From Kuafuiihalomonas sp964473255 (GTDB lineage Bacteria; Myxococcota; Kuafuiibacteriia; Kuafuiibacteriales; Kuafuiibacteriaceae), in assembly GCA_964473255.1 (NCBI GenBank), contig CAYYOT010000017.1:7291-71290 (forward strand): DNA of 64,000 nucleotides, read 5' to 3'. The notes under the pieces were generated by a model. That model was not told the DNA's origin, did not search any database, and saw nothing but the letters and a program-made list of their open reading frames with translations. Below, piece after piece: positions 16,363 to 24,830 of the stretch. The position numbers and the translations under genes were made by a program. Each line of letters opens with the position of its first letter. Position 1 is the stretch's first letter.

Positions 16363-17961
16363 ATGACGGCGCGGTCGGCCGGGGCGGTCTTGCTGCTGAT
16401 GAGCGTCGGGTGCTCCGAATCTCCGACGGCCACCCTCGGCGGGTTGGCAACGGCGCCCGTTCAGCTCTCGGTGAGGATCACGCCCCCGCGCCCCACGACG
16501 AGCGACAGCTTGACCGCCAACCCGTCGGGTTCGGCCGTCGAGACGCAGGCGCTGCGCTATGAGTGGTGGCGGGGCGGTCGGCTTCGGGCCGACGCGCGGA
16601 CCCTGCCCGCGACCGAGACTCGGCGCGACCAGCTATGGGAGGTGCGGGTGTTCGTCGTCGGGAGTCGCGAACCGGTGGGAAGCGCCGAGGTCGTCATCGC
16701 CAACGCGCTCCCCACTTTGGACGCGGTGACTCTCGAGCCCAACCCCCTGCGCGGATTCCAAGACGTCGCCTGCCGAACAGGCCGTGCTCGCGATGACGAT
16801 GGAGACCGCGTCGAGTTCACGTATCGGTGGCGGGTCGAAGGCCAGCCCCTCGAGACCGACGCCCCGCGGCTGTCGTCCGAGGAATTCGTGAAAGGCGACC
16901 TCGTCGAATGCTCGGTGACACCGAACGATGGCCGCGACTCGGGAAGGCCGTTCCCCATCTCGACGCGCGTGGTCAACACGGCACCGGACGCACCGATCGT
17001 CGCGATCGAACCCGGAGCACCCGAGGCCGGCGATGCCCTCGTGTGCCGGGTCGATGAGGAGTCCATCGGCGACCGGGACGGTGATCCCGTGACGGTACGA
17101 ATCGACTGGACGGCGGATGGCTCTCGCTACCCCGACGATTTCCGCAAAGCCCGCGGGCCGCAGCAGACGGACCGGCCCGGCGACACGGTACCGGCAGACG
17201 ACGTCGCGCTCGGGCGTCGATGGACCTGTCAGGTGACGGTCAACGACGGCGAAGCCGACGGTCTCCCGGGGGCCGCCTCCGTCGCGCTCCGAAAGGATGC
17301 AGAGTGCGACGAACTCGTCGTAGCCTACCCGCCGGGCTGGGTCGGCGGGCTGCTCGCCTGGGATAGTCTGGGCGGCCGCAGCGACCTCGGACCCTGCCGC
17401 CTCCGTTTCGCTCGGCTGAGAGGTGGCTTTTCACGAGGCGACCTGGCGGACACCGGGGCCGAAGTCGTGCTCCTATCCAACGTCGCAGGCGGCCTCGTCG
17501 AGTACTCGGACGCCGAGACCCAGGCGATCCTCGAATACGTGGAAGACGGTGCCGGGTTCACCGTCACGTACCTTCTCGCCTATACTTCGGTCACCTACCC
17601 GAGCTTCGCCGAGCTCGCCGGCGTCGATCCCGACATGCTCCTCGCGACCACGATCAAGACAATGAAGGTCCTGGACGTCGAGTCGACGAACCATCCGATC
17701 TTCACCGACCTTGCCGCATCCTTCGTCCCTGGCGGCTTCAACCTCGGCCAACCCGTCGCCGGTGCCTGGGAAGACGCGCTCTTGCCCGGAGCGTCGATCC
17801 TTGCCCGCTCCGCCGACCGAAACGCGAACGTCGTCATCTATGAGGGTCAGGGCTATCGCAGCGTCTGGTTCACCTGGATGCCGGAGTTCCAGGGCACAAC
17901 CGATGAAGGCCGGCGCCTGCTCTACAACGCCCTCATCTGGTCCGCCGGCTACGCACCCTAG
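16363..17961 (+). CDS. Surface lipoprotein with Ig-like repeats and ThuA/GATase-like C-terminal domain
   Basis: From the ATG at 16363 the protein has 532 residues and a lipobox (SVGC, Cys17). The middle holds about three beta-rich Ig/cadherin-type repeats with the recurrent phrase C-x-V-x-x-N/D-D-G (for example CSVTPNDG and CQVTVNDGEADG). The last 180 residues (from VVLLSN, with SDAETQAILEYVEDGAGF and ending YNALIWSAGY) resemble the ThuA/class I glutamine amidotransferase-like fold found in secreted proteins. The nucleophile Cys is not evident, so a non-enzymatic carbohydrate or surface role is plausible. It is divergent from the DUF4384 gene. Confidence 0.72.
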   Translation: MTARSAGAVLLLMSVGCSESPTATLGGLATAPVQLSVRITPPRPTTSDSLTANPSGSAVETQALRYEWWRGGRLRADARTLPATETRRDQLWEVRVFVVGSREPVGSAEVVIANALPTLDAVTLEPNPLRGFQDVACRTGRARDDDGDRVEFTYRWRVEGQPLETDAPRLSSEEFVKGDLVECSVTPNDGRDSGRPFPISTRVVNTAPDAPIVAIEPGAPEAGDALVCRVDEESIGDRDGDPVTVRIDWTADGSRYPDDFRKARGPQQTDRPGDTVPADDVALGRRWTCQVTVNDGEADGLPGAASVALRKDAECDELVVAYPPGWVGGLLAWDSLGGRSDLGPCRLRFARLRGGFSRGDLADTGAEVVLLSNVAGGLVEYSDAETQAILEYVEDGAGFTVTYLLAYTSVTYPSFAELAGVDPDMLLATTIKTMKVLDVESTNHPIFTDLAASFVPGGFNLGQPVAGAWEDALLPGASILARSADRNANVVIYEGQGYRSVWFTWMPEFQGTTDEGRRLLYNALIWSAGYAP

Positions 17962-18050
17962 CGACACCGATCGTCCGGTTCGTCTCTCGAGCCGCCACCG
18001 AGCCCTCGATTTCGGCCCGCCGGTCAGCAACGCCGGGTAGCTTGCCCATC

Positions 18051-18788
18051 TCACGGCGGGAGGCGTTTTTGGGGGTCGACGGGGCGACCGTCGATGCGGA
18101 GCTCGAAGTACAGGTACGGCACGCCGGTGCCCTCACCGTCGCCGACGCGGGCGAGGGCTTGGCCTTGGCGAACGACATCGCCGGTCTTCACGCAGTTGAT
18201 CGCGTTCCTCGCATAGAGCGTGAACGAGCCCGGACCGTGGCGGAGGATGATCGCCCGACCGAAGCCCGCCTGCTGACCGACAAAGGTCACATCGCCCGCG
18301 CGACTGGCCCGCACGGGGCTGCCCATCGGCGCACCGAGATCGAGGCCGGGATGGGGCTCGCCGTCGACAGCCCCAAAGCGAGCAAGGATGACGCCGTCCA
18401 CCGGCCAGGCGAAGCCGGCTTTCGACGACGGTAGGTCGACCACCACCGGCATCGGACAGCCGGTCCCATCGTCGACCGGACTCGCCGCCGGGATCCGAGA
18501 CTCGGAGCCCGAACCGCTCCGGCCGACCGCCACCGGACTCGATGCTGCAGTCGGAATCAGCAGCCGCTGTCCGATCTCGAGAGTGGTCGGGTCGTCGATC
18601 TCGTTGAGCTCGGCCAGCCGTCGAACCGGGACTCCGTAGCGCTCGGCGATCGCATACAGCGTGTCGCCCGGCTCGACGACGTGCACCGGGTAGCGGTCGG
18701 CCAGCTCGGGCCTCAGGGCGGGCGGAGTGCGGGGACCGCAGGCCCCGGCAAAGACGATGAGGGTGGCCAGAGCGAGGCGGTGCCTCAC
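18051..18788 (-). CDS. NlpD-like lipoprotein: LysM plus degenerate M23 domain
   Basis: The GTG at 18788 overlaps the surE stop (GTGA). The 245-residue protein has a lipobox (AGAC), a LysM domain (VVEPGDTLYAIAERYGVP to LLIP) and a LytM/M23 domain. In the latter, HPGLDLGAP keeps the first His and Asp. The HxH motif reads YLYFE instead of HLHFE, and the usual YAHL reads YARN, so zinc binding should be lost. This is the state of NlpD/EnvC, which activate cell-wall amidases rather than cut peptidoglycan themselves. The surE-nlpD order is also seen in gamma-proteobacteria. It probably acts in the periplasm during cell separation. Confidence 0.85.
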   Translation of the reverse strand: MRHRLALATLIVFAGACGPRTPPALRPELADRYPVHVVEPGDTLYAIAERYGVPVRRLAELNEIDDPTTLEIGQRLLIPTAASSPVAVGRSGSGSESRIPAASPVDDGTGCPMPVVVDLPSSKAGFAWPVDGVILARFGAVDGEPHPGLDLGAPMGSPVRASRAGDVTFVGQQAGFGRAIILRHGPGSFTLYARNAINCVKTGDVVRQGQALARVGDGEGTGVPYLYFELRIDGRPVDPQKRLPP

Positions 18789-19597
18789 GGATCGTCCTCG
18801 TCGAAGGAGAGGGCATCGAGGGAGCGAAGCACTGTGCCGTGGCGCTCTACGCCGTCGAGCTCGAAAGCCGGAAGGCCGTGTTCCAAGACCTGGGCCTGCG
18901 TCACGTCGACCCCCAGCGGGGTCACCGATACGACGCCGTTCAAGACGGCGGTGCAGTCGCTTCCCGGTACGTCCGGCGGCCGGCGCGGGCGCCCACCGAT
19001 CCAGTAATAGGGACTCCCGCGTGGATCGTCGCGTTTCTCGACGTGGTGACGAAAGAGCCGATGTCCCAAGAAGGTCGTTTGGTAGCGCTCGGCGGGTCCG
19101 GGCGGCACATTGACGTTCAGGACGGTGTCGGGCGGAAGACCATGCTCGATGAGCCGCTCCACGAGCTTTGCCGTGAACGAAGCAGCCGGATCGTAGCCGG
19201 CCCCCGGCTCGGTGCACGATACGGCCACCGACGGTACGCCCATCAGCGTGCCCTCCATGGCCCCGGCGACCGTACCCGAATAGTGCACGTCGTAGCTGAG
19301 GTTCGGACCGTTGTTGATCCCCGAGACCACGACGTTGGGGCGTTCCGGGAGCAGCTCGTTGACGGCCAGATAGATGCAGTCGGCCGGCGTTCCCTGGACC
19401 ATCCACCAGCCGCTCCGGATCTCGTGGCTTCGGAGCGGCGCATGGAGCGAGATCTTGTGAGACACGCCAGACTGGTTGCGGTCCGGAGCCGCCACGTACA
19501 GCCGCCCGAGCCGAGCCAGCGGCTCCACCAGAGCCTCGAGACCGGGGGCAAAGATCCCGTCGTCGTTCGTCAAAAGGATGGAGGGTGGGCCACTCAT
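18785..19597 (-). CDS. surE: 5'/3'-nucleotidase SurE
   Basis: The 270-residue product has the SurE blocks in order: ILLTNDDGI (metal-binding Asp-Asp), DRNQSGVS (Ser, Asn), GTPADC and SGINNGPNL. SurE removes phosphate from nucleoside monophosphates and, in some species, from short polyphosphate. The length is usual for the family. The start at 19597 has a moderate GGAG-type site. The stop overlaps the NlpD-like gene. Confidence 0.95.
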   Translation of the reverse strand: MSGPPSILLTNDDGIFAPGLEALVEPLARLGRLYVAAPDRNQSGVSHKISLHAPLRSHEIRSGWWMVQGTPADCIYLAVNELLPERPNVVVSGINNGPNLSYDVHYSGTVAGAMEGTLMGVPSVAVSCTEPGAGYDPAASFTAKLVERLIEHGLPPDTVLNVNVPPGPAERYQTTFLGHRLFRHHVEKRDDPRGSPYYWIGGRPRRPPDVPGSDCTAVLNGVVSVTPLGVDVTQAQVLEHGLPAFELDGVERHGTVLRSLDALSFDEDDP

Positions 19598-19662
19598 GCC
19601 GGCTCCTCTCGGGTAGCTCCGAGCTTGATCAATTCAGCATCTGAACGCAAGTTCAGTGCTCG

Positions 19663-19911
19663 ATGAAGTACGAAGAGTGTTGGAGCGTCGTTCGGGTCCG
19701 GGAGAGCCGGGGCGATGAAGGATACGCCGCGGCGCGCTTCGGACGCGGCGGGGTGTACGGCGATCGCTGGCAGATCATCGGCTGGCTTCAGGATCGGCCG
19801 ACCGAATACGAGCAAGCGTTTCAGCATGGCGTGTCGGTCCAAGGCCAGGCCGCCTTCGCGCGCGACCTCTTCCCCGGAGTCCGAACCATGAGGTCAGCCA
19901 CCGGCCGTTGA
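19663..19911 (+). CDS. Possible small ORF of 82 codons (doubtful)
   Basis: The 296 bp between surE and the M48 gene contain two competing small frames. One is this plus-strand ORF of 82 codons, rich in Arg and Gly, which overlaps the 3' end of the M48 gene. The other is a minus-strand ORF of 82 codons (19594-19842) ending in an ATGA overlap with surE. Neither has a recognisable motif, membrane helix or clear ribosome-binding site, and both keep high third-position GC simply because the DNA is GC-rich. At most one is real. Confidence 0.2.
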   Translation: MKYEECWSVVRVRESRGDEGYAAARFGRGGVYGDRWQIIGWLQDRPTEYEQAFQHGVSVQGQAAFARDLFPGVRTMRSATGR

Positions 19912-20703
19912 CGCCGGGCGCTCGCATGACGGTCGGCCCTGAACGAGCGCCGACTGATACGCCTTCTCTACCGACATCAGCTGTCCCGCGAGGTCCTTCG
20001 CTCGCCGGTCGGGGGCGGGGTGCGTCGACATGAACTCCGGCGGACCCGCGCCACGCGCGGCCATCATCTGCCACAGCTCGACCGCGGCCTGGGGGTCGAA
20101 GGCGGCGTCCGCCATCATCCGCAGACCGATCGTGTCGGCCTCCTGCTCCTGGGTCCGGCTGTGGGGAAGCGTCCGGCCCAGCTGGATTCCGACGCCCAGG
20201 CTCGCCATGACCGCCTGCTGGGTTTCGGCACTCGTCTGGAATCCCTGGAGGACCATGGCGAACCCTCCCTGCGCCAGGGCGGACGCCTGTTGCTCGCTGA
20301 CCCGCTCATTGCCGTGGCGGGCGATCACGTGTCCGACCTCGTGTCCGATCACCGCCGCGAGCTGGTCGGGCGTCTGAGCAAACTGCACCATTCCCGTGAA
20401 GACACCGATTTTGCGTCCCGGAAGGGCGAAAGCGTTGATCTGCTCGCTCTCGAAGACGACGACCTCCCACGGCTGCCCCTGGTTCAGGCCGGCGGCCCTT
20501 AGAATGGCGTTGCTGATGCACTCGACGTACGACGTCGCCGCAGGGTCTTTGGTGATCGGCTCCGATTCCTTGATGTCGACGAACGCCTGGGCCCCGAGGA
20601 CCGCCATCTGCTCCTCATCCATCAGCAGGAGCTGACGTCGACCCGTGGGCGAGGTGGCGCAGGCCGTCGCCGAGCACAGCAGAGCGAGCACGAGGATGCG
20701 CAT
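19894..20703 (-). CDS. M48-family zinc metallopeptidase lipoprotein
   Basis: The 269-residue protein starts at 20703 with a short signal peptide and a lipobox-like SATAC. The active site HEVGHVIARHGNERVS gives the two His ligands and catalytic Glu, and EQEADTIGL gives the third ligand. The family includes LoiP and BepA, periplasmic proteases that check outer-membrane proteins. The domain is not followed by TPRs, so it is closer to LoiP (YggG) in size. The small secreted protein encoded 7 bp upstream is probably in the same operon. Confidence 0.9.
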   Translation of the reverse strand: MRILVLALLCSATACATSPTGRRQLLLMDEEQMAVLGAQAFVDIKESEPITKDPAATSYVECISNAILRAAGLNQGQPWEVVVFESEQINAFALPGRKIGVFTGMVQFAQTPDQLAAVIGHEVGHVIARHGNERVSEQQASALAQGGFAMVLQGFQTSAETQQAVMASLGVGIQLGRTLPHSRTQEQEADTIGLRMMADAAFDPQAAVELWQMMAARGAGPPEFMSTHPAPDRRAKDLAGQLMSVEKAYQSALVQGRPSCERPASTAGG

Positions 20704-20710
20704 CGCGGAC

Positions 20711-21046
20711 CTACCAGCGCTCCAGGAGGGCCTGGGCTTGATCGAGCCGGCGCGTCGCCTCGGCATCGTCGCCACCGGCCAGGGCAAACTCGGCGCCCGA
20801 AAGGGCCCAGCCGATGCGCTTGTTGACGGAGTCACTCTTCCAGTCGAGCCGCCAGAAGCGATGGTGGTAGTCAGCCCGCATGAGCGCGAGCCGGTCTTGG
20901 TTGGAAGCACCTGCGGGGATGTGCAGGCGGGCTTCGACTGCGCCGAGCTGGACGTGGTTGGGGGATGGTTCCGAGGATCCGAAGACCAGCGGGCCGACCG
21001 CGATCGAGGCGGCCAACACGACCCCAAAGAGGAGAGAGCGATTCAT
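20711..21046 (-). CDS. Small secreted protein, unknown family
   Basis: The 111-residue product begins with a signal peptide or membrane anchor (residues 1-22, SLLFGVVLAASIAVG). The remainder is helical and charged (ASNQDRLALMRADYHHRFWRLD, GWALSGAEFALAGGDDAEATRRLDQAQ), the last part resembling a single TPR-like helical hairpin. I do not recognise the family. It sits 7 bp before the M48 lipoprotein and may assist it. ATG 21046 has GGAGAG just upstream. Confidence 0.65.
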   Translation of the reverse strand: MNRSLLFGVVLAASIAVGPLVFGSSEPSPNHVQLGAVEARLHIPAGASNQDRLALMRADYHHRFWRLDWKSDSVNKRIGWALSGAEFALAGGDDAEATRRLDQAQALLERW

Positions 21047-21097
21047 GACCGGGTACATACCAAACCCGGCGCCAGCGGAAACCGATGGGACCCTGTT

Positions 21098-21877
21098 ATG
21101 ACGGATCGAGTGACACCCACGGTGTCGATCATCGTGCCCGTCTTGAACGAAGCCACGGCTCTGCCCGCCACGCTGCGACATTTGACCCATCTGAGCCCCC
21201 CGCCGGTGGACGTCGTGGTCGTCGACGGCGGAAGCTCCGACGGGACCCCCGCGATCGCCCGCGCCGCGGGGGCGACCGTCGTGACCGCCGCGCCGCCTCC
21301 CTCCCGGGCCCGACAGATGAACCAGGGAGCCCGGGTGGCGCGGGGGGACATCCTGGTCTTCCTTCACGCCGATACGTGGCTGCCCCCCGATGCCCTGGCC
21401 GTCGTGGCCCGAGCGCTCGATGAGCCGGCGACGGCCGGGGTCGGATTCGTCTCCATCATGACGGGCCCGGGCCGCACGAGGTGGCTGACCAGTCTTCACA
21501 ACCTCGTGAAGACCATCTACGGCCCGCTGTTCTTTCGGCCCTTCGCGTTCTGGCGGAGGGGGCTGAGACTGATCTTCGGCGACCAGGCCCTCAGCTGCCG
21601 TCGGTGCGATTTCTTTCAGTGCGGCGGCTACGACGAGGCCTGCGAGGTCATGGAGGATGCCTGGCTGTGCGAATCCTTGAATCGGATGGGCCGCATCCGG
21701 CTCCTCGACCGCGTCGTCCTCAGCTCGGATCGTCGCGTCGCGCAGTGGGGGTTTTGGGGAAGCCATGCCCGATACCTGTTCCTGGCGGCCCATTGGGGTT
21801 TGGGCCGAAAGCCCGGTGCCTGGGCCCGGCGTCTCTATGGCGACATTCGCTCCGATCAGCGCACGATCGAACGATAG
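21098..21877 (+). CDS. Glycosyltransferase family 2 (TIGR04283-like)
   Basis: The 259-residue product starts with VSIIVPVLNEATALP. It has the nucleotide-sugar motif VVDGGSSDGT, the metal-binding HADT in FLHADTWLPPDAL, and the acceptor-side FGDQALSCRR followed by MEDAWLCESLNR. This pattern matches the short GT2 proteins that carry their own HADTxLP motif and often act in lipid or carotenoid glycosylation; the exact substrate is not shown. No transmembrane helix is obvious beyond the amphipathic C-terminus. The 3' end overlaps the convergent lipoprotein by 22 bp. Confidence 0.88.
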   Translation: MTDRVTPTVSIIVPVLNEATALPATLRHLTHLSPPPVDVVVVDGGSSDGTPAIARAAGATVVTAAPPPSRARQMNQGARVARGDILVFLHADTWLPPDALAVVARALDEPATAGVGFVSIMTGPGRTRWLTSLHNLVKTIYGPLFFRPFAFWRRGLRLIFGDQALSCRRCDFFQCGGYDEACEVMEDAWLCESLNRMGRIRLLDRVVLSSDRRVAQWGFWGSHARYLFLAAHWGLGRKPGAWARRLYGDIRSDQRTIER

Positions 21878-22374
21878 CGCGTCCCGTCGGCGGCGGTGCA
21901 GACGCCGCGGGCCCCTCCGAAGAAGCCCCGGTCGGCGTCGTTGAGGAGGAATCGGCACTCCAGCTCTTGGCCGGCATCCGAAACCAGCCGGGCTCGCGCG
22001 CTGGTGCTGCGTCCTGGGCCCAAAACGGTATTCGTGCGGTCCGGCCACTGCTCGGGGAACGGACCGAAGACATCGGCCCCTTCTTCCATGCCCGGGTCGA
22101 CGTTCCCGGTATCGGTGCCGCGCGGGAGCTGCCCCTCATTGCGCAGGACGACCTGGGCCGAGGCGGCCTCGCCCGTCGGGAGAATGCCCTCGAGGTAACC
22201 GTAGTCGATGGATGGGCTGGTCCAGGTGAGCTCGATCAACGCCAGTTCCAAGAAATCGGGCGGGATGATCTCTTCTTCCAGCTCCGCCTCGGCCTTGGCC
22301 GACGGATTCACCGACCCCGCGCACGCGACGTGCCCGCCGGCGACGAAGACGAGCACGATCGCGACCAGCTTCAC
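21856..22374 (-). CDS. Hypothetical lipoprotein
   Basis: This is a 172-residue protein with a signal peptide and lipobox (HVACAG, Cys18), an acidic linker, and a beta-rich domain with LELALIELTWTSPSIDYG, VVLRNEGQLPRG and CRFLLNDADRGFFGGARGVC. The C-terminal pair of cysteines may form a disulfide. I do not recognise the family. It overlaps the stop of the large TolC fusion (ATGA), so it is the third gene of the CHASE-kinase/TolC operon and is probably an outer-membrane partner. Confidence 0.72.
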   Translation of the reverse strand: MKLVAIVLVFVAGGHVACAGSVNPSAKAEAELEEEIIPPDFLELALIELTWTSPSIDYGYLEGILPTGEAASAQVVLRNEGQLPRGTDTGNVDPGMEEGADVFGPFPEQWPDRTNTVLGPGRSTSARARLVSDAGQELECRFLLNDADRGFFGGARGVCTAADGTRYRSIVR

Positions 22375-24815
22375 GGCGCCTCCGGACGTTCGAGTTCGAG
22401 CTGGATGCCCTCCTCCTGGAAGAACTGCTGCATGCGGTCACGGAACTCTTCCTGCTGTGCAGGGTCCTCGAACTCCACGAAACGGGCGGCGGCCCGCTGC
22501 ACCCCGACCAGGTCGACGAGGAAGGTGTACACGGCATTCGCCGCCACCAGCTCCGCGTTCAACGCCTGGTTCTGGGCATCCAGAAGATTCAGGTAACCCG
22601 TCGCCCCCTGGGCGTAGGCTTCACGGATCACTTCCAGGTTTTTGAGCGCGGCGTCGGCCGAAGCTTGCGACAGGTCGATGGCGGCATAGGACGCCCCCGC
22701 CTGGTGAAGGCTCGAACGGATCTGCTCTTCGATCACCAAGGCCAACGAACGACGCTCCAGGAACTGACTCTCGTAGTCCAGCTTGGCCTGCTGGGCCTCG
22801 GCAACCCGGTCCAAGCCGGTGAAGAGCGGGTACTCGGCGTTGAGGGTGAGGAGCCAGGTGAGGTCGGTGGGAAAGCCGAAGCTGATGGGATCCTGGCCGG
22901 GAATCGCAATAGCCTCCGGCTCCCCCGAGCCATTTCCGGCCTGCGCGACCACGTACCCCAGCTGGCCGGTGACAAAGAACTGCGGCAGCCACCAGGCACG
23001 ACTCGCGGCGACCTGTCGCCGCTGGATACCCTTCAGGCCCGCGTCGACCGCCCGCAGCTCCGGCGAGGCCTCGAGGCCGACCTGCGACATGAAGGAACGA
23101 AAGACGCGGAAGCTCCACTGGTTGTCGATGGCGCTCGACCAGATGCTGCTGCCCAAGAGGTCTTTCGGGTCCTCCACCTCGGACTCGGCGGCGAAGAACG
23201 GCTCTTCCAGCGGGCGGTCCAAGAGACGATTGAGCGCGATCTCAGACTGGTTCCGAGTCGCCAGGGCATCGATGGCCGAGTTCTGATCTTGGGCCAGCTG
23301 ACTGTCCCAGCGATAGACCTCGCTGGGGCCAGCCGACCCGACCGAACGCCGGATGACGGCCAGCTCACGATTCGATCGGGTGAGCCGGAGGTTCTGCACC
23401 CGGATCCGCTCGAGCGTCAGGGCCCGCAACACGTTGAGATAGGCGACGCTGGCCGCCTGGATCGTGTCCAGACGCAGGGATGCCTGGTCATATTCGACGC
23501 TGTCTTGAATGTATTTCTGAATCTTCAGGTTGGCGTACACCGGGTCCCGATAGACCTGCATCTCGGCGGTCGCGGCAAAGTCGAGCTGGTATTGGGCTCG
23601 GTTGATTTCGTCGGCCGTGCGGTCCTCGTCGATGATCGACCCGGTGAGTCCGACGGCGGCCTGCGGCAGCAAAGCCGCCCGCCGCGAGACGATGTCTCGG
23701 GCCGAGGCTTCGACGTTCTGTTCCCCGGCCAGGACGTCGAGGTTTCGCTGGAGTGCTTCCTCGACCACTATCTGCATCGTGAGGCGACGCTTGCTCGTAT
23801 CCCGCTCCCGATTGAGGAGCTCGGCCTCCGTCATGGCGGCCCAGCTGGGGTAGAATTGGATGGCGCGAGCGGTGTCCATGTTGATGACCAGTCGTTCCGT
23901 GCGCGAAATGAAGACCGAGATGCTGCTCGGGCTTTCGCCCAGGACGATGCGCTGGATGTTCAGCGCCACCCGTCGAGCCCGACGGTCGATGCCCAATCCG
24001 CTGGCCACACCGGCGAGGATTCCCCGCTCGACGTCGGGCCGCCCGACGAGCGAATACGTCTTGAGACGCCGAGCATTGAGGCCGGCGATCAGCGCAAAGT
24101 TCTCCTCGCGCCCCATGCGCAGCGAAGCCCCCACGTAGACGGTGTCCACGTCTTCGGGGATGGCGTCGAGCGCGGCTTGGGCGTCCGTGCCGACGCCCAC
24201 GAGAACGATCTCGTACCCCCGTTCCTTGGCGACTTCATCGAAGGCCACCCGCAGCGCCGGAATCTCATCCAAGAGTGAATCCGTGATCAGGGCCGCCATC
24301 TTCTCGGGCTCGAAGAGCCTCTCCATCGTCGTGAAGTCGGTGTCGAAGGCGTCTGGATTCGTCACGTACGTGAATCGACGACGATCGCTCGTTCCTCGCT
24401 TCGGGTCCAGCGGGACGCCCTGAGCCTTCGGATCGATGACGAACGCGCCCACGACTGGCTTGGGAAGGCCATCCCGCAGACCAGCGACGTGCGTACTCAA
24501 TACTCCCAACGTCACCACCACGTCGGTTCGGCGGTCGGACAAGACCTTATCGAGCACGGCATCGATCGACGCCTTGGTCCAAGCGCCCTCGACCTGAAGG
24601 TCTTCGGGAAACCGGAGGTCGAAGTCGCTGCGAAGGACCGCGGCGATCTCCTCGCGGAAGTCGGCCCGATAGTCCATGCGCACGGGACTGGGCCCGTCGG
24701 ACACGATCGCAATGGTGAAGGGTCTCGCTGCGTGTGCCGTCCCCGCCGCCAGCACCATCGAGAGTGCCACCGCCGAACGTGCTGTCCATCCGTTCATGGA
24801 AGATGGAGCTGCCAC
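22371..24815 (-). CDS. Fusion of an ABC-type substrate-binding domain with a TolC-family outer membrane channel
   Basis: The 814-residue frame starts at GTG 24815 (GAGG upstream; ATG 24797 is an alternative) with a signal peptide ending AHA. Residues about 32-320 have the alternating alpha/beta layout of TrpX/ABC_sub_bind periplasmic binding proteins (FTIAIVSDGPS, TDVVVTLGVLSTHVAG, PVVGAFVIDP, DTVYVGASLRM). Residues about 350-800 are a TolC/OEP channel subunit with two repeats: long helices (TMQIVVEEALQRNLDVLAGEQNV), the strand GLTGSI, and in the second half LTLNAEYPLFTG and YAQGATGYLNLLDAQNQAL. TolC trimers span the outer membrane; here each protomer would carry a periplasmic ligand-binding domain. 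A kinase gene lies 15 bp upstream. Confidence 0.85.
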   Translation of the reverse strand: MAAPSSMNGWTARSAVALSMVLAAGTAHAARPFTIAIVSDGPSPVRMDYRADFREEIAAVLRSDFDLRFPEDLQVEGAWTKASIDAVLDKVLSDRRTDVVVTLGVLSTHVAGLRDGLPKPVVGAFVIDPKAQGVPLDPKRGTSDRRRFTYVTNPDAFDTDFTTMERLFEPEKMAALITDSLLDEIPALRVAFDEVAKERGYEIVLVGVGTDAQAALDAIPEDVDTVYVGASLRMGREENFALIAGLNARRLKTYSLVGRPDVERGILAGVASGLGIDRRARRVALNIQRIVLGESPSSISVFISRTERLVINMDTARAIQFYPSWAAMTEAELLNRERDTSKRRLTMQIVVEEALQRNLDVLAGEQNVEASARDIVSRRAALLPQAAVGLTGSIIDEDRTADEINRAQYQLDFAATAEMQVYRDPVYANLKIQKYIQDSVEYDQASLRLDTIQAASVAYLNVLRALTLERIRVQNLRLTRSNRELAVIRRSVGSAGPSEVYRWDSQLAQDQNSAIDALATRNQSEIALNRLLDRPLEEPFFAAESEVEDPKDLLGSSIWSSAIDNQWSFRVFRSFMSQVGLEASPELRAVDAGLKGIQRRQVAASRAWWLPQFFVTGQLGYVVAQAGNGSGEPEAIAIPGQDPISFGFPTDLTWLLTLNAEYPLFTGLDRVAEAQQAKLDYESQFLERRSLALVIEEQIRSSLHQAGASYAAIDLSQASADAALKNLEVIREAYAQGATGYLNLLDAQNQALNAELVAANAVYTFLVDLVGVQRAAARFVEFEDPAQQEEFRDRMQQFFQEEGIQLELERPEAP

Positions 24816-24830
24816 GGGCGCACCTCGGTT

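Noticed and set aside
18051..18788. Active M23 endopeptidase
   Set aside because: The HxH and YAH zinc and catalytic histidines are replaced by Tyr and Arg.
19594..19842. Minus-strand 82-codon ORF coupled to surE by ATGA
   Set aside because: No motif or ribosome-binding site; overlap alone is weak evidence in this GC-rich DNA. Mentioned under the doubtful ORF entry.
20711..22048. 445-codon minus-strand frame extending past the small secreted protein
   Set aside because: Its 5' two thirds are antisense to the GT2 gene. The signal peptide at 21046 marks the true start.
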